Assembly: GCA_020091685.1 (NCBI GenBank)
Contig: CM034603.1
Span: 6,577,848 to 6,641,847, forward strand
DNA: 64,000 nucleotides
Reading direction: 5' to 3'
DNA from: Lutjanus erythropterus
Lineage: Eukaryota > Chordata > Actinopteri > Lutjaniformes > Lutjanidae
The translations under genes were made by a program, and so were the position numbers. Below the pieces are notes generated by a model. The model saw only the letters and a program-made list of their open reading frames with translations. It made no database searches and was not told where the DNA came from. Positions 24,985 to 36,240 of the stretch are shown piece after piece; position 1 is the first letter of the stretch, and each line of letters starts with the position of its first letter.

Positions 24985-25829
24985 AGCTGGGGGACGGACC
25001 TTTCCAGGCAATTTTGCTGCCAAGCCGCTCCGCCGCTCTGTGGACACAGTCTCACAGGTTAACAGGAATATTCTGTTAACTGGTTTATTCATTACAGCCC
25101 AGATACTCAATCTCTCTGTGTCAGAGGGGCACAATGAGAAATGATGAAAGCCACTTCATTAGTGACCTTAATGGCAGCGAGGCCAAAAGCTGGGTCACTC
25201 TATGCACGTAAATGTGTCCGATGTTATTGCTTCACATTTCCTTTTGAATTAGACAGGCAGTGAGTGGCAGCTGTATATGCGGCACTTACTGAATGCTCTA
25301 TAAAGCTAAACTGAACCATTCAAACGTTCAAAAATATCTAGATGTAGCCTACCATCTAGATGTGATTGATGTGCATTTCTAACTTTGTTGTTGCCAGAGG
25401 AAATATCAAAAAGACATAAAGAGAGACAGACTCAATTGGGTAAAATTTGTGTCCAGATGCAGCCCCTGATTGTGACTGGTAGGGCTTGTTGTCGATGTAA
25501 TCTCTCAATTAATCAGCTGCCGAGCCAAACCAGATAGATCCTAATGCAACAACAATGTGTTTACAAAGCCTAAATTTGTATAAAAAAAACCCCCCCAAAA
25601 CCTCCAGTTAATTCCGTCTGTTGTTTGCTGGGGAATTTCAGGCCAGGCGGGCCGCTTCAAATATAAAAACCCTGGGTTAATGTTATACTCAGAATCACAA
25701 CAGGTATAAACAAGTCTACGGCCATGCTAGCTGCTCTCTCAGGCTATATAAGTACCGTTGTGCTTTTAAGCTGATTGTAGCATAGCATAGTGTGTTAACA
25801 GCAACACAGTTTTGCAGGTATTTGGAAGT

Positions 25830-26800
25830 AGTCTTGCATAGCCAGACCTGTCTGCACACTGTTTTAGGGCTCTGCCACCACTGGAGAAAAGTTGGAAAAA
25901 AAAATGTACTGTCTTGTTTGTATTTCTTTAAACCAATCAAATTAGTCTTGGGCAGCTCTAAGCCCAGGATGCAGGGTGAACATAGTGTTGAGGGGGGGAC
26001 TTGTTTTGGTGGAACATTTGCATGTGGGGAAGTGAGCCCTGGCATTTAAATGGCTAAATCCCGAGCAGCAGCCTCCGGGGTTGAAAAATGAAGCCAATGC
26101 GGTAATGCCAAAAACTGCAGTTCCCCAAAAGGCCGCATGAGTCTGGCAAAGCTGGCTTCAAAACCGAGTCATTCCCCATAGAACCCCCATATTAAAATGC
26201 CCAACTATAGAGCAGAAATCAACATGTTTACAGCCTAGCACAAAAAAATGAATATTTTTGGTCAATATAGCTAATTTACTCATTCATGACAACTTTATAT
26301 AACTTCCCCTTTTATATAACTTAAATTACAGTGAAGCTCAAAGTTAAGTATAATTAGGGGAGTGGCCACTTTGAGTGACAGGAAGGTACCGTCACAGGTG
26401 GCAAGCTGCTAGGTAGCTGCTTCATTCAGCCACCTCATCTCCACATCTTCACCCATTTTGGATCATCCAGAAGCTGTAGTCAGGTATTGCTCTGAACTTC
26501 ACAATGGCTCTTCAGAAACTTATGGGTGACTTCTCAGAGACTCTCTCCACTATCTGTAAATACTTTCTAAAGTCCTGCAAAAGACAAAATATAACAAGTG
26601 CTAGTATGTTAGCATCTGTACTGTTAGCAACCGCGGATGGGAAGCATGGCATTTTCATCATGTAGGTTGCTAGCTCAGTGGCTGTTGTGGTTGTTTCATG
26701 GAGCAATGGGGGCTTACATCCGGTGGCATGGAGATAGTGGAGGGAGGAGAATTCCAACTGAAATAGTGGGACAGTGGCAGGCTTATACCAACAGCCTACT
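25830..26800. mobile_element. two adjacent fish interspersed repeats
   Basis: 25830-26030 begins 'gtcttgcatagccagacctg' and resembles a fish element ending in 'catagccagacc'. 26040-26800 carries 'cccatattaaaatgcccaac', 'cagaaatcaacatgtttaca' and 'ggccactttgagtgacagg', motifs I know as one dispersed fish repeat. Neither has coding capacity and the boundaries are approximate. Confidence 0.5.
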
Positions 26801-28969
26801 TTCTGTCAATCAGACTAGTCTTAAAAAAAAATAAAATAAAATTTGGATAAAATTTGTGGGAACGATTACCAGTTTCAAGATAAACCAAGGTAAAATTCCT
26901 GAAGAATAGGGTTATCCCTTTGAATTTTGATTATAATTAAAACTGTGTTTAATTACCACACTCTAATAAACTCACAGTAAATAATCCCACTTCAGCAAAA
27001 GGTAGCAACAATGCAAAGCACTGACATCACAAAGGACGTACCCTTTCAAGCTGCTTGGAGGTTAGTTACTCAGCATTTTCAGCACATTTTAACAACGCCA
27101 TGATAATATTGAAGCTTGACAAAGTTTAGTTTCTGTATCTATGTCATGATATGAAATTTTCAGATCATTTCATCTCCAGCCAGGGTATCAGAATACATTG
27201 TTGGGGAACCATGAATATTTTTCATCCAACAGTTGTTGAGACATTTCACCCTGGACCTAAACTCACAGACCAACTGACTGACATTGCCATACCTCAAGGA
27301 CATATTAACGTCTCAGCAGACACCCATACAGAAGCAGAAGCTTGTTCCAGCTTTGAGACAAATGGACTGAAGACAACACGTAGACTGCAGTTCTTAGAAG
27401 AGTACAGCCTAGACCTGCTCCTCATGAGGAGTGCACTGACAAAGTGTTATGATTTGGTAAATGGAATGAACTTGACTTGATTTGACAGTTTTAGTTTTCA
27501 ACAATGTATGCCATCAGAATAATGTGACAGATGCAACAGTATAATCTCAGAAGTTGCACAGTATAGAGGCTTTAAACACAGCTAAAGAAAACGTGGTGAC
27601 CAGTCTTTTCAGCCCCTTAAAACATCCGCCTCTAGTCTACAACCATGACTTCATTTAACTCCAACAGAATAAATGTTTACATGACAAATGTGGTTTGATT
27701 TCATTTAATGGTTTTACATTAATGCCCTCTCACCACACTGACTCAAACACCATCATGGCTTCATGCTATATTAGCTTTTATGAAATACACCAAATTGAAT
27801 CAAATGATTCAGACCGTTTCTGTCATTAATACTCATTTCCAGTGGAGAAAGCCTCGTGTGACATGTGTGAAATGGGGTTGTGACTTTCACATTTGCTCAA
27901 TGTCAGAATCAGCGCTGGATCATAAAGCGTATTTGCTAATAATCCTCACAACTCAGGTTTCTTTTCATTTCATCGCAGGTATTAAATATCATACTTTAAC
28001 AGCATTAACCTTGACTTCAGGAGTTAGCATAAAAACAAATGTATGAGAGGATTCAGTGCATAAAACTGTCGATTTCAATCACTAATATTGCAACTTGATA
28101 TCAAATCCAATCAGTGGCCCTTTGGCTATAATAAAGTTTATTGTGTTTAAACAAGAAACTTCCGTTTGCTATCTTGTAGCTGTCAGATAGTCTAGATCCT
28201 TCTGCCTCGCCTGCGTCTTAATGCCTCGCATCCAGAGACTAAGTGGCAGATTGATAGCTCAGCTCTAATACCATGCCTGCTCTGTCAGGCTGAAAAAGGC
28301 CATGTCTTCTCTCTCCCATTCAGGACTTACATGACAGGAGTGTAAGTCATAAGGAGCACTGGTGCCATTATAACATCATCCTCATCCGTTAGTAAGTGGA
28401 TTATGGGGCCGGAGCGCTGGCACGCTGTGACGTGTGGTTTGGTTTTATTGGCTCTGTAAGAGGACACAGTCCACTTAGTCCCCACTTTGATTCCAAGTAA
28501 TGCCTGACATTAAACAGTTTTTTTCCATATCGTCTGTATTAGCCCCCTCCACGCATGGGCGCTAATGCAGGTTGATGGGTTTGAATTACATTTGTCACTG
28601 AGGTTGATTTGATTGAAAACCATCTCAAGTAATTGACATTTGACATCTTATTCTGGTTTGCTCAGAGATGAATGAAACAAAGACGGTACTTAACATTAAA
28701 TCTGTGTATATTTATACGCTCGGTTGTCAAATTTGAAAATTCCTTCCTTCATATTAGAAACAACAAGAATCAAATTAATCCTTTTTTCCAACAATAAAGG
28801 TATCATATGCCAAAATTTAAACGCAGCACAGCACTTTTTTTTTGCTCTCATTCTTCATGAGTTGAGTAAAAATCTGAGCACTTCTCCTTTGCCAAGATAA
28901 TCCATCTATCTGACAGATGTGGCATATAGAGAAAAGTCCCTCCAGAATTTGGAATAGAAATAGTATAAA
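26801..28969. other. intronic DNA, mostly unrecognised
   Basis: 27150-27290 contains a fragment of a common fish repeat ('accatgaatatttttcatcc', 'gttgttgagacatttcacc', 'ccaactgactgacattgcca'). 28140-28660 has no repeat-like motifs and a more balanced base composition; it is a candidate conserved non-coding stretch but nothing more can be said. Confidence 0.4.
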
Positions 28970-29545
28970 ATACCTGGTTTCACGGCAGGGCAGCTTTTCT
29001 AACAGATGATGCATGTTGCAATGTTTTAGGCATTTTTTTTTTGCAACTGAAATTGTGAGAGCAAGTGAAAATTGCCCAAAAAAAAAAAAAAAAAACTCAT
29101 TAAAAATCAAATAAGGCAAACTGATCCAGGAAGAATAAACCCACACTCTGTTCTGAGTGTTCCAAGTGAACTTACCAAAAAGGCTCAGTATTACAAAAAT
29201 TTTAACAAAATATGCTTATATTTGTAAATGAAATGCACTTGGGGGTTCCACAAGTAAGCAAAATCATTTCAGAGCTGCCAGCACAAAATATTAACATATA
29301 AAAGTGCACTGACATGTGTCAGTTATTGTGTTCTTTTCAGTAGTGGCACAAACAAAAACAAAAAACAACAATAAATTATCGAGTTCGTTCACTGAGACGT
29401 GCACGTGTGACATGGGGAACCGCTATGATTGGCGGAACTCGCGGGAAACTACAAAGATTGGTCAAATTCGCGGAAAAGTTGCAGCGTTTGGAGAAAATTG
29501 CAAGGTCGTGCAGAATTAATGGGGATTGGTTGACTTTGTATGAAT
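28970..29545 (+). mobile_element. 'gcagcgtttgga' repeat family, copy 1
   Basis: Shares with 50460-50975 an ordered set of motifs: 'gttgcaatgtttt', 'cattaaaaatcaaa', 'agaataaacc', 'ctatgattgg', 'gcagcgtttgga', 'aaaattgcaagg' and 'gcagaatt'. The same set appears inverted at 35680-36240. It is therefore a dispersed family with three copies in one gene. No protein domain; the frame at 29407-29793 is a translated repeat. Confidence 0.65.
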
Positions 29546-30687
29546 TGCAACATAACCATCTCATAGAGGGACAAGAGACGCTCATTAAACAGATTAATGC
29601 GCAGGTGTGCTTTGGACTGGTCACAAAAAAATGTGCAATGCTATCTGTTAAAAAGACTGAATTCTGGATATTTGATATATGGCTACAGATACTTTTTTTT
29701 TTCCAGGAGGGCAAAGCCATGACCTGCCCTACTTTGCTTCTTATTGGCTGCCTTTGCGAGTTGGTTGGATTTATGTATAAAAGGAGTGACTAGTTAGGAT
29801 AGGGTAAGAGCCAGGACAGGCAAGGACAGGTCATGACTGCCCTCCTGGGGATCTGCAGCCTTATGTGAAATAGCCATAGCTCAGTGCCTAATAAACATCT
29901 ATTTTCAAGAGTGGCCAAGGCACACCTGTGCCATAATCCTGCTGTTTAATCAGCATCTCCATACCCCACACCCGTCAAGTGGATAGATTATCTTGGCGAA
30001 GTGCTCACCGGCACAAATTTCAACAAATTTGAGAACAAAATTTAAGAGAAATAAATCTTTGCAAAGAGGAAGTCTTAGATCTTTTACTTTAACACATGAA
30101 AAATGGGAGCTAAAACAAAATTGTTCGGCTTACATTTATCTTCTTGTTGAGTGTGTATTAAAAATGTGATCCATGAACCTTTTAGAAATATCTGTCATAA
30201 TTAGCAAAAGCGCCCACCCTTCCGTAACAGCTCTGACAGATTGTTGCTCCAGCGTACCTCTCTCTTCTTCACTGTCTACACTGGATGCTGTTCAGAAACA
30301 TTTTTCAGTTTTTCATCTCCCTCTTAATCAATACAGATGTCTGCACAGGTGGCTTTGTGTTTCTACAGTGGCAGAAACATGTGGCATCACCGCTCAAAAT
30401 GGCAATTACATCCACAACTACGGTTCGAACAGGCAGTAATACCTGGATTTCATCATTTGGAGCAGTTGGCTTCTGTGTTGCTTAAATCAGAATGAATGTG
30501 ATGTGAGGTTATACTGAAGGGTCGTGTCAGGGTCATCAATTTATTGACTTGTCAGGATTGTTGCCTTGTAAAATTGTGCTTACAGATAAGCAAAATATTG
30601 AATGTTTGCACCTCAAGCAGACGTGGAACATTAATATTCATTTGTCTTGTCTCTTGCAATGTCTCAAATGCAAGTCTAATAATCAGA
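29546..30687. other. intronic DNA without recognised gene
   Basis: Nothing supportable as an exon. Open frames at 30173-30485 have no recognisable domain. Confidence 0.4.
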
Positions 30688-31447
30688 AATGAGTAGAGCA
30701 GAGTTTCCAGGTATCTGTACTTTACATGAGTATATCTTTTTTTCCAACGTTTTCTTTTACTCCCTACAATTTGACACAAATATCTGTATTTTCGACTCCA
30801 TACATTTTCAAAACAGCCTTGTTACTTTAGTTTTAATGCCTGATCAAAACCATGTAAAAAGGCATGATAAAACAAAAATCAAATAAAAAACATAAGCCGA
30901 AAATGATGCAAAACACGTAACAAGATACAAACGCCACTTGACCAAAACAACAAAAAGATGTAGCAAGATGAAAACGACGTAAAAGGTGGACCAAGATGAA
31001 AATTACATAAAAATGTAAAAACACACAGACGACATAACAAGATGCAACAATACGAAAATGATACAATAAGACGTAACATGACAAAAATGATGTAAAACAT
31101 AACAAAACGACAACAACGTAACCAGGAAAATGACATAAAAGATACGAGATTAAAACAAGATAAACGTAACTGGATTTAATTAAAGACAAAATGACATAAA
31201 AGTTTAACAATATGAAGCAAACAGAGACTGAGACTTGAATGCAGAGATGTGAGGTTTTGTCGGCTTTGTACAGAAACAACTGAGAGAAATGTCCCTCAGA
31301 GAGCAAATTTTTTCCTTCTAAACTTTGAGTACATTTCAGAGTCTGTGCCCACTTTTACTTGAGTAAAGAAGTTGAATCAGTGCATTTACTATTACCAGAA
31401 ACTTTTACTTCTACTCGAGTAAAGTATGCATGTACCTTTGCCACCTC
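30688..31447 (-). mobile_element. 'agtacttgagta' element with internal minisatellite, inverted copy
   Basis: The ends carry 'gagtttccaggtatctgtac' (30708) and 'tacctttgccacctc' (31447), which are the reverse complement of the ends of the element at 57809-58918. The interior 30840-31190 is a degenerate tandem array of a roughly 25-30 bp unit of the type 'aaaatgacgtaaaacataac / aagatg'. The unusual Phe/Ser/Cys-rich minus-strand frame at 30833-31306 is this array read through, not a protein. The fish family with 'gaggtggaaagta' ends is known to me as a common DNA-transposon-like repeat. Confidence 0.7.
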
Positions 31448-32640
31448 GCTAAAAATCACTTTCCTTGTGGCTCTTTTGGTCGTCACCTCACTGGCCAGAC
31501 AACGGTTTATCCCAAGCCTAAAATACTAGTATTTAGTTGTATTTTTGAGAGGAGATAAAACAAATCCATGTGTGATGTTGGAATTTCTGAATTAGAATTA
31601 GAATCTCCTAATTTGTAGTTTTCAGGGAGTGCTTGGTGTTACCCACAACATCCATAATGAATAGCAGACTAAATTAGCAAACAACCACATAAAGGACAGT
31701 TGCAAAGTAAAAGTGAGTCTAAATAGTTTTCCTGTAAATTGTTTGCAAAGTAACATCTCACACAAATGAATGCAGCGGCCTCTGAGAAACTGAATGCCAT
31801 GGTGTCTCTGAAGAGACAAAGTAAACAGTTCCTTATCACATTCTTAGTTGTGTAAAACTATTTGAAACATTGTAAAGTTATGTATGTATGAGTCAAACAG
31901 TTCATAGTCTACTTTTTTTAACCAGCCCTGGTCAGGTAGGATGGAAATTGATAGGACTGGTGAGGCCAAAACCAAGAGTTTGGTGAAAATTGTTTGTGCA
32001 AATGTCACTATAAGGGAATCCTTTCGCATAACTTATAGTAAATTGACCCATTGTTCATGAGAAAATTGTCATTAGTTCTTTGAGCATTAATTATGTGTTA
32101 AAGAAACCTTAACACATTTAAAAAAATCTAGAGGAGTGCACTCAGTGGAGTGCAGGTCCCCTCCAGGAGAAACAGAAACAGATGGTGAAGCACCTACTGC
32201 AATGCCAACACAACTGCAGTAATGTAATGTAAAGTTCCTCCAGCATTAACATGACCTCTGCGTATGTTGGCCCTACCTGAAACAAAATGTCAAAGCGAAG
32301 CAGCTGTAGGTCACTTGTGGCCCCTAGCTGCTGGTACAGAAGAATAAGAAGTCAGCTGTCTATTGTCACACAAAACAGAGCAGTCAAAAGATAGAATTAC
32401 TGCCTCACAGTTGTTTGTCTCCACCAACCAGTCAAGTTACAGTTTACATCCATGTCTGTCCACACCCACATATTGAAGAAATTACTATATTGACCTGTAA
32501 CTTTGAAGAGATTTAATAAAATGTGTTAATGTGTTTGCAAAAATGGAAGTTCTCACCATACATGTGTGATTCCAGTGAATAATTTCTAGTGAGAAACATG
32601 CTTCACTTAGAGACTATTTTCACAGAGGACTAATAGAGTG
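31448..32640. other. intronic DNA without recognised features
   Basis: No exon or named repeat could be supported. Confidence 0.4.
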
Positions 32641-32975
32641 CTGAACATTATGATGTCACAGTGACGTTGACCTTTGACCTTTTGGATATAAAATGTCATC
32701 ACCTCATCATTTTATTCTATTTGATATTTGTGTGAAATTTTGTAATTCTTGAGTTATGGCCAAAATTGTGTTTATTGAGGTCACCGTAACCTTGACCTTC
32801 AACCACCAGAACTGAATCAGTTCATCCGTGAGTCCAAGCGGACGCTTCTTCCAAGTTTGAAGAAAGTCCCTCGAGTCGTTCTTGAGATATCGCATTCACA
32901 GGAATTTGATGACCTGAGACCACAATGCTGTAACCGTGGCTGTCGCTGGTGTGGAGCCATAAAAAAAAAAAAAAC
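32641..32975 (+). mobile_element. fish interspersed repeat with A-rich tail
   Basis: Contains 'gacgttgacctttgacc', 'gaggtcaccgtaaccttgac', 'gttcatccgtgagtccaag', 'cttgagatatcgcattcaca' and 'ggctgtcgctggtgtggag', and ends in 'cataaaaaaaaaaaaaac'. I recognise this as a widespread fish repeat whose 3' end is 'gtcgccggcgtggaggcataaaa'. The 14-A tail suggests retroposition. Non-coding. Confidence 0.65.
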
Positions 32976-34403
32976 AGTTTTCGAGGTTTTTCAAAAATTG
33001 TTAACCAAGAGGTCGTTCAGCGTAAAGCCATGAGTGAATGAAAAAAAGAAATCAGCTGATCAGTTCAGTATTATTTGAGATTAGCTGCGGACAAGCTTCA
33101 GGTCTGTTTTATTACTCAGTTACGCACGTTCTTTTGCACGCACACAGGGCAATGTTTGCATTTTCAAAATGTTTAAGCTCAGTTTCATATTGTTTAATAC
33201 CATCTTGAAGACCATACAAATGTATACTCCACCCACATTCAGTTTTCAACCAGGAAATGTGACTGTGCCCTGTAGGCAACACACTGATGTATTTACTGTA
33301 CAGTCACTGTTTGAGTTTGAATAGGGGACTTCACCAGTGACTTTCAAAGTGCTGAAAATTTAATCATTACAAACCAAATTACTCTGCTCTCCTTTTTGAC
33401 CACTGCGCATGCAGATTTACTGCATAAGTGGCCCATATCATGGTGTCATTTGTTAATGTCCTTGACTATGCAGATTAAGCAAACAACTTATGCAAATAGG
33501 CCTCCACTTTTGCCAATTTAAATTAATATGAGCAACTGAAACCCTCATTTTTATTCAGCCTCAGAATTCCTAATATGTTTGAAAAGAGATTTTTTATGTA
33601 AATGACTGATTAAAATCTATTTTTCATTTCATCATTTTTGCTTATCTTTCCATAATTCTGCCTGTTTGACTGAACTGACACAATTTAATTTGAATTGTTT
33701 TCATTCTTTTTAAACCGTCTTTTCTCACATGAACCTTGTTATTCTGGTGGCGTTTTGGGCAGACTGTTGTGCTGCTTAACATCTGATGTTTGCTTTTTCC
33801 ATAATAATTTGCACCGGCCTTGTAACTCTCAAATGACAACTGACATAAAAGTGGGGGAAAGGTTCAGTCTCGGATTGGTTTGTGTCGAGGGAAGCGCAGC
33901 ACAGGCAGAAACATCTGGCTGGAGGGGGAACTTAAACACTTCTTTGTTCTAATTTTAAATGGGCATGTAATTTTCTGACTGAGGGATTCACTCTTTTGGC
34001 AGATCTCTAGTGGCAAATTGCTGCTGTCATTTTCTCTTAGTGCTGTCACTTTGACATTTTCACAACTCTTTTTGACATTTCCCAAATTGCACAATGTATC
34101 TGATGCTGCTTTCAGTTCACAGCAGGGAAGAATCAGATTAAGGAATGGAGATGTGGTAAATTGCCCATGCTGTACATGTAACATAATGGGTCCAAAATAC
34201 AGTCTTCTGTGCATTTTATCTCTTTTTCCTGTCACTTCTACTAAATTATCCTTTTCTGTAAGCTTAAAAAAAGCAAATAATGAGATTAGATAAAGGAAAT
34301 GAGTTAAAAAAAAACTGCTCTCATTGCCTGTCTTCATGGAGGAGATATGGTCTGATATTCAAACTGACAATCGCTGTCTCTCTCCTGTGTTTCCACGGGC
34401 TGT
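32976..34403. other. intronic DNA; possible conserved non-coding stretch
   Basis: No exon. 33300-33960 has no repeat-like motifs and contains an octamer-type motif ATGCAAAT at 33490-33497 among AT-rich homeodomain-like words; this is only a suggestion of regulatory DNA. The opposed open frames at 33864-34337 and 34018-34293 have no recognisable domain. Confidence 0.35.
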
Positions 34404-34672
34404 GTGCTTTTGACTTGCCTTGACTTTGATCCATATCCCACTTCTTGGCAAGATTCTCTCACTCTGCTCTCGCCTCTCTCCCCCCTCTCTTTGACTCCCT
34501 CTCCCCGTCTCTTTCTCTCCGGTTTCTGTCTGATTCCGTCTCTGTCCCGCCTGCTAACCTGTCCTCGGGGCAGGCTCAACGCCCTTCATCTGTCCATCTT
34601 GCGCGTCCATCTACGCCCACAGGTGCTGGTGTGGACGCCGCCGCATCGCTCAACCCCACGGGCCGGCTCACA
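34404..34672 (+). pseudogene. decayed duplicate of the astn1 transmembrane exon
   Basis: The stretch from about 34563 to 34665 aligns by eye with the start of the true exon (from 38711). Shared blocks include 'cgcccttc', 'ctgtccatc', 'gctggtgt', 'acgccgccgcatc' and 'ctcaaccccac' against 'ctcagccccag'. About four of five aligned bases match. Similarity also extends into the preceding intron: 'actttgat', 'ttggcaaga' and the pyrimidine-rich tract (34421-34560 against 38551-38700), so this is a DNA-level duplication, not a retrocopy. The acceptor AG is changed to GG (tcgg), there is an 8-nt deletion in the membrane-helix codons that breaks the frame, and similarity fades after about 95 exonic bases. 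Several differences are CpG-to-TpG/CpA type, as in unselected DNA. It is 4.15 kb upstream of the real exon. Confidence 0.75.
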
Positions 34673-35279
34673 AGTCATTAGAATCAGAGGGAAAATGAGA
34701 AAAATGAAAGTGGTCATGTGGCCTGACCCAGTCATCTGGTATCAGCTTTTTCTTGAGTGCTTGTATGAGCTGATATTCAAAGTCACGATCGACTTCTATC
34801 TCCAACGTTTCCACAGGCTGCGAGCAGAGCTTTTGACAGGCTTATGATTTTTTTCTTGAGCCAGAAAGATGAGTTGTCAGACTATCACACAGGTTTCAAA
34901 CACACTGGCAGGTTAGCCAAACTTATTTGGCAGTGAAAATAAAGCCAGACAGTAAAATTACCACTCTGTCCATTGTGCACATGACAGTTTACAGACAGAC
35001 TTACTGCTTAAAATTAAACCAGTTGTACAGTTTTCCAATGAATTTTACCAAAAATCTTTCCGGATGCCCGCTATGCTTACAGACGGTGATCCTCAGTGGG
35101 TGCCATAGCACCCTGAGGAGCAGCAAAGACAGACCAAAGTTGCTGCGACATTTGTATAAATGTCATTAATTTACATTCATACTGCTCAGAAATGTGGCTG
35201 TATACTTGTCAGAATGGAAAAAAAAAACAAGCAATAAACACGGATGTCCCCACTTTAAAAATGAGGTTGCCAGACTTTT
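34673..35279. other. intronic DNA without recognised features
   Basis: No exon or named repeat seen. Confidence 0.4.
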
Positions 35280-35575
35280 CTAGCATGCCCCCCCTTCAGA
35301 AGCTGAAAGCCTCCACCCCCGCCATGCCAAAACTGTTATCAATCATTAACAGTAACTGTGGAAGCAACTGACAGAAAAGTTTCAGGTTGAATTTTAGCGA
35401 AATAAAGGTTAGCACGACAGCATCCACAAGCTCTTGTCTCTTTTTTATTTCCCCAACATATATCATGTTAATTTAACTTTGTTTAACTCAGTATTTCTCC
35501 CCCGGTCATCCACGCCCCCCCTGCAGTGGCTCTACGTCCCCCAGTTTGGGAACCGCTGGCCTAGAACGTGGTGCT
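35280..35575. mobile_element. short TIR-type repeat ending 'gggaaccgctggcctaga'
   Basis: The right part 'cagtttgggaaccgctggcc' is typical of fish and vertebrate hAT-type MITE ends ('...gggaaccactg...'). The left part is C-rich ('atgccccccttcag'). Boundaries are uncertain and there is no coding content. Confidence 0.45.
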
Positions 35576-35679
35576 GAGAACACAATAAGAATAGAAACCA
35601 TGCACCATTTTCATCTGTGTATTGTTAAACAGTGGCAGTTTGGTTACGTTCAGACAGTCCTTTCAGGTAGTTGTGATGT

Positions 35680-36240
35680 AGTGATCGCAACAAGTAAAGC
35701 AAATTCAACCAATCCCTGTGAATTCTGCGCAACCTTGCAATTTTGTCCAAACTTTTCCACATATTTGACTCCTGTTCATTGCTTCCCACAAGTATAACTC
35801 GAGTTCAATCAATTTTTGTCACGGGTACTCAAAAGAGCAGAAGGTTTGTCATTGTTATTAACATTCATCAATGCTCTGTGGACTGTTATTTTAGCATTTT
35901 GTGCTGTCTGAGCTCAAAAAGACTGCTTCTTTGTGGAATATCCTCCAAGGGCACATTTTGTTGGATTTTTTTGTAATCCTCAGCTTTTTTGGGAAGGTTA
36001 CTTCGAACCCTCAGAATAGAGTGTACTTTTGTTCTCCCTGGAACTAGTCGCCTTTGAGTTCAGTGAGTTACACACAAAAAATCGCAACTTTCTTTTGCAA
36101 AAAATCCCTAAAAACATCGCAACATGCATTGCAATTTTTTTTTAGAAAAGCTGCCATGAAATCTGGCATTAGAGGCTGCAACAATTCCAAAAACAGCCCA
36201 CGAAATCCTGGAAGAACTGTCGAGTTGAGTTTATTTGGGG
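35680..36240 (-). mobile_element. 'gcagcgtttgga' repeat family, copy 2 (inverted)
   Basis: 'gaattctgcgcaaccttgca', 'attttgtccaaac' and 'gaaaagctgccatgaaatc' are the reverse complement, in reverse order, of the motifs in the copies at 28970 and 50460. Part of the middle is replaced by unrelated sequence (35780-36060). Confidence 0.55.

Larger units (their letters stand above)
23951..25829. other. intronic DNA without recognised gene
   Basis: It contains a (TTG)n tract at 24193-24213 and a (GA)n tract at 24967-24984. The region 24840-25130 has higher GC and open frames on both strands, but no splice-bounded, domain-bearing exon was found. Confidence 0.45.

Noticed and set aside
24827-25144. 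Possible extra astn1 exon in a GC-richer stretch
   Set aside because: No splice-bounded segment gives astrotactin-like residues, and exons at 1961 and 38715 already join in phase with a continuous HISVM-GGMIALL sequence.
30421-30440. 'ggttcgaacagg' resembling a tRNA/SINE B box
   Set aside because: No A box at the right distance upstream and no cloverleaf; chance match.
30833-31306. Cys/Phe-rich 'membrane protein' frame on the minus strand
   Set aside because: It is the read-through of a degenerate tandem repeat inside a transposon, with the same array inverted at 58 kb.
33864-34337. 157-codon minus-strand open frame
   Set aside because: No start context, signal or domain. An opposed frame (34018-34293) covers the same DNA, and composition is that of AT-rich intron. 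Regarded as chance.
34404-34847. 147-codon frame at the relic exon read as a real gene
   Set aside because: Its frame does not correspond to the astn1 frame along the whole match and starts in the pyrimidine tract. The sequence is better explained as a decayed exon copy.
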